DNA of 24,374 nt, from the NCBI GenBank assembly GCA_964533785.1, contig CAZHNG010000064.1, forward strand, positions 1 through 24,374, in the 5' to 3' direction. This document shows positions 23,326-24,374 of the stretch, in pieces. The notes beneath the pieces are model-generated. The model worked only from the letters and a program-made list of their open reading frames with translations. It was not told where the DNA came from and did not search any database. Each line of letters starts with the position of its first letter. The first letter of the stretch is position 1. The DNA comes from JANQRV01 sp964533785. GTDB taxonomy: Bacteria; Bacteroidota; Bacteroidia; Chitinophagales; Saprospiraceae. A program made the position numbers and the translations under genes.

Positions 23326-23791
23326 ACGATGGTCCCGATCACTCACGCAGCCGCATCGACCGTGACCGGCTTCGGATTGCTCCCATGAACTTCGCTCGGT
23401 TTCGCGAGCGAAGCCGTCGATCGCCGTAGCGCTGCGCGGATGGCGGGCGTGGTCGTGCCGCAACTGTAGCAACGCTAGCCCATTAGTCGTCCGCACAGGT
23501 TTTTGGCAACGATGTTCCATCGAATGCCCGAACCCACTACCTAGGCCGCTGCTGCCATGGTGCTACGACATGAACCGCCACATGGTCGCTGGCACCGAGT
23601 ATGGGGAAGCCAGCCGGCGACGCCGCGAATCGTTCGAAAAAGCTCATCCGAAAAGACTTGGCGCAAGCTGCGAGTAGCAATCCTCCTGGTCCGTAGGCAC
23701 GCCTGCCGATTGTGGCTGGTTCATGCCGATCTCGCTGGGTGCGAAGGCTGTTCGCGCGCTGAGAGGTGGCGCCTGCTCAGGCCCCCAAGAT
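23326..23791. other. Intergenic stretch without a convincing gene
   Basis: 466 bp between the regulator and a phage-like gene remnant. Apart from one hairpin (23390-23413), only short open frames with atypical codon use are seen, for example 35 codons from ATG 23570. Base composition is less GC-rich than the neighbouring genes by eye. Confidence 0.5.
23390..23413. terminator. Hairpin downstream of the regulator
   Basis: Perfect 9-bp arms CTTCGCTCG (23390-23398) and CGAGCGAAG (23405-23413) with a 6-nt loop, 65 bp after the stop codon. No T-run follows, so its role as terminator is a guess. Confidence 0.45.
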
Positions 23792-24374
23792 TCAGGCGAT
23801 GATAAACCCGACATCGGCCAGCGTCGCATCCAACGTCGTCGGCCCAACCACGCTCACCACGTCGCCCGGCTCGAGCACGGTCTCGATTACGGCGATGAAG
23901 CCGGCGGTGCCTGCAGCGGCTGCGAAGCGCATGGTGGCGAGGCTGGCTCCGTTACGGCGGATGTCGAAATCGGTTTCAACAGTTGCCGCGACGGCGGCGC
24001 TGCCCCCGCTGCCGGCGAGGTCGATGGCGAGACAGGTCCGGCGGGCGATGGGCACACGCAGCAGCAGCTCGCTGGCTCCGGGCTGGCCGGGCTTGAAGGC
24101 AGTAATGTCGGCCGGCGGGTCGGCGGCGTCCTCGGTCTCGACGACCCCGAGGGCGAACCAGCTTCGGCTGTTGGCGAGGATGGCATTACAGGAGGGGCTG
24201 GTGAAGTTCACCCGCAGCTGGAATCAGTCGCCGGCGGTGACGGGCAGCACGGCCGTGAAGGTGGCGAAGTCGTTGTTGGTGTAGCCGGTACTGCCCTGGC
24301 GGAAGGTGGCGGCGGCGCCCGGGATGGACATCTGAGCGATGGCGAGCATCACCGCGCGCGAGGAGCGCCGCCCG
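23792..24374 (-). pseudogene. Broken phage-structural-like protein, partial
   Basis: The minus strand is in one frame from the window edge to a stop at 23792-23794, except for one TGA at 24224-24226. Before it: MSIPGAAATFRQGSTGYTNN…VLPVTAGD; after it: FQLRVNFTSPSCNAILANS…, and finally ETVLEPGDVVSVVGPTTLDATL. The C-terminal pattern (a beta-rich domain ending in GDVVSVVGP…DATLADVGF) is the kind seen at the end of some phage tail or head-fibre-associated proteins. The TGA replaces one codon in otherwise continuous sequence, so I read it as a nonsense mutation, or a sequencing error. The gene's start lies beyond the window. Confidence 0.55.

Noticed and set aside
23570..23677. 35-codon frame MNRHMVAGTEYGEASRRRRE…
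   Set aside because: No ribosome site, no recognisable feature, mixed third-position use.
1..24374. tRNA, rRNA, CRISPR array, replication origin
   Set aside because: No cloverleaf-like, rRNA-like or regularly spaced repeat pattern was seen anywhere in the window.

Overview
The window is a denitrification island from a GC-rich proteobacterium. It is most likely an alphaproteobacterial denitrifier: the order nirX-nirI | nirS-E-C-F-D-L-G-H-J-N and norC-B-Q-D-E-F is the arrangement I know from Paracoccus denitrificans, and the NirS C-terminus reads much like Paracoccus cytochrome cd1. One run of 100 Ns (1629-1728) marks a scaffold gap, so this is a draft genome or metagenome bin. Everything below is read by eye from the sequence; no searches were run.

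Left edge (1-1341, minus strand): a TetR-family repressor and the start of an HlyD/MFP efflux adaptor, coupled by an ATGA overlap, with a good palindromic operator just upstream. They look unrelated to denitrification.

Nitrite reduction (1410-14220): on the minus strand, nirI (NosR-like flavoprotein/ferredoxin membrane protein), a short region that looks like a frame-broken small gene, and nirX (ApbE-type flavin transferase, interrupted by the gap). Divergently, on the plus strand, nirS (cytochrome cd1 nitrite reductase) is followed by a tightly packed operon for heme d1 synthesis and maturation: nirE, nirC, nirF, four separate siroheme decarboxylase-type proteins (nirD, L, G, H), nirJ and nirN. 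It ends with a CbiX/SirB-type chelatase that could supply the ferrochelatase step. A perfect TTGAC-N4-GTCAA box sits between nirI and nirS, placed to drive both.

Middle module (14214-16330, minus strand): a TrpD2-like protein of unclear role lies 5 bp behind a small class I cytochrome c with its own NNR/DNR-type box. Upstream are two tiny membrane proteins behind another, slightly imperfect box. This is the least conventional part of the window.

Nitric oxide reduction (16378-22308, minus strand): norC, norB, norQ, norD, norE, norF, with an NNR-type box upstream of norC. A 267-bp non-coding element with 34-bp terminal inverted repeats (a MITE-like or foldback element) sits between norC and norB.

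Right edge (22309-24374): a Crp/Fnr regulator of the Dnr/NnrR type (plus strand), which probably reads all four boxes. It is followed by about 470 bp without a convincing gene and by a broken phage-structural-like reading frame on the minus strand.

Together: the regulator senses NO and switches on nirS and nirIX, the cytochrome c module and nor. NirS reduces nitrite to NO, the nir biosynthesis operon makes its d1 heme, and NorCB (with NorQDEF for activation) reduces NO to N2O. No nosZDFYL genes are present, so N2O reduction cannot be inferred from this window.
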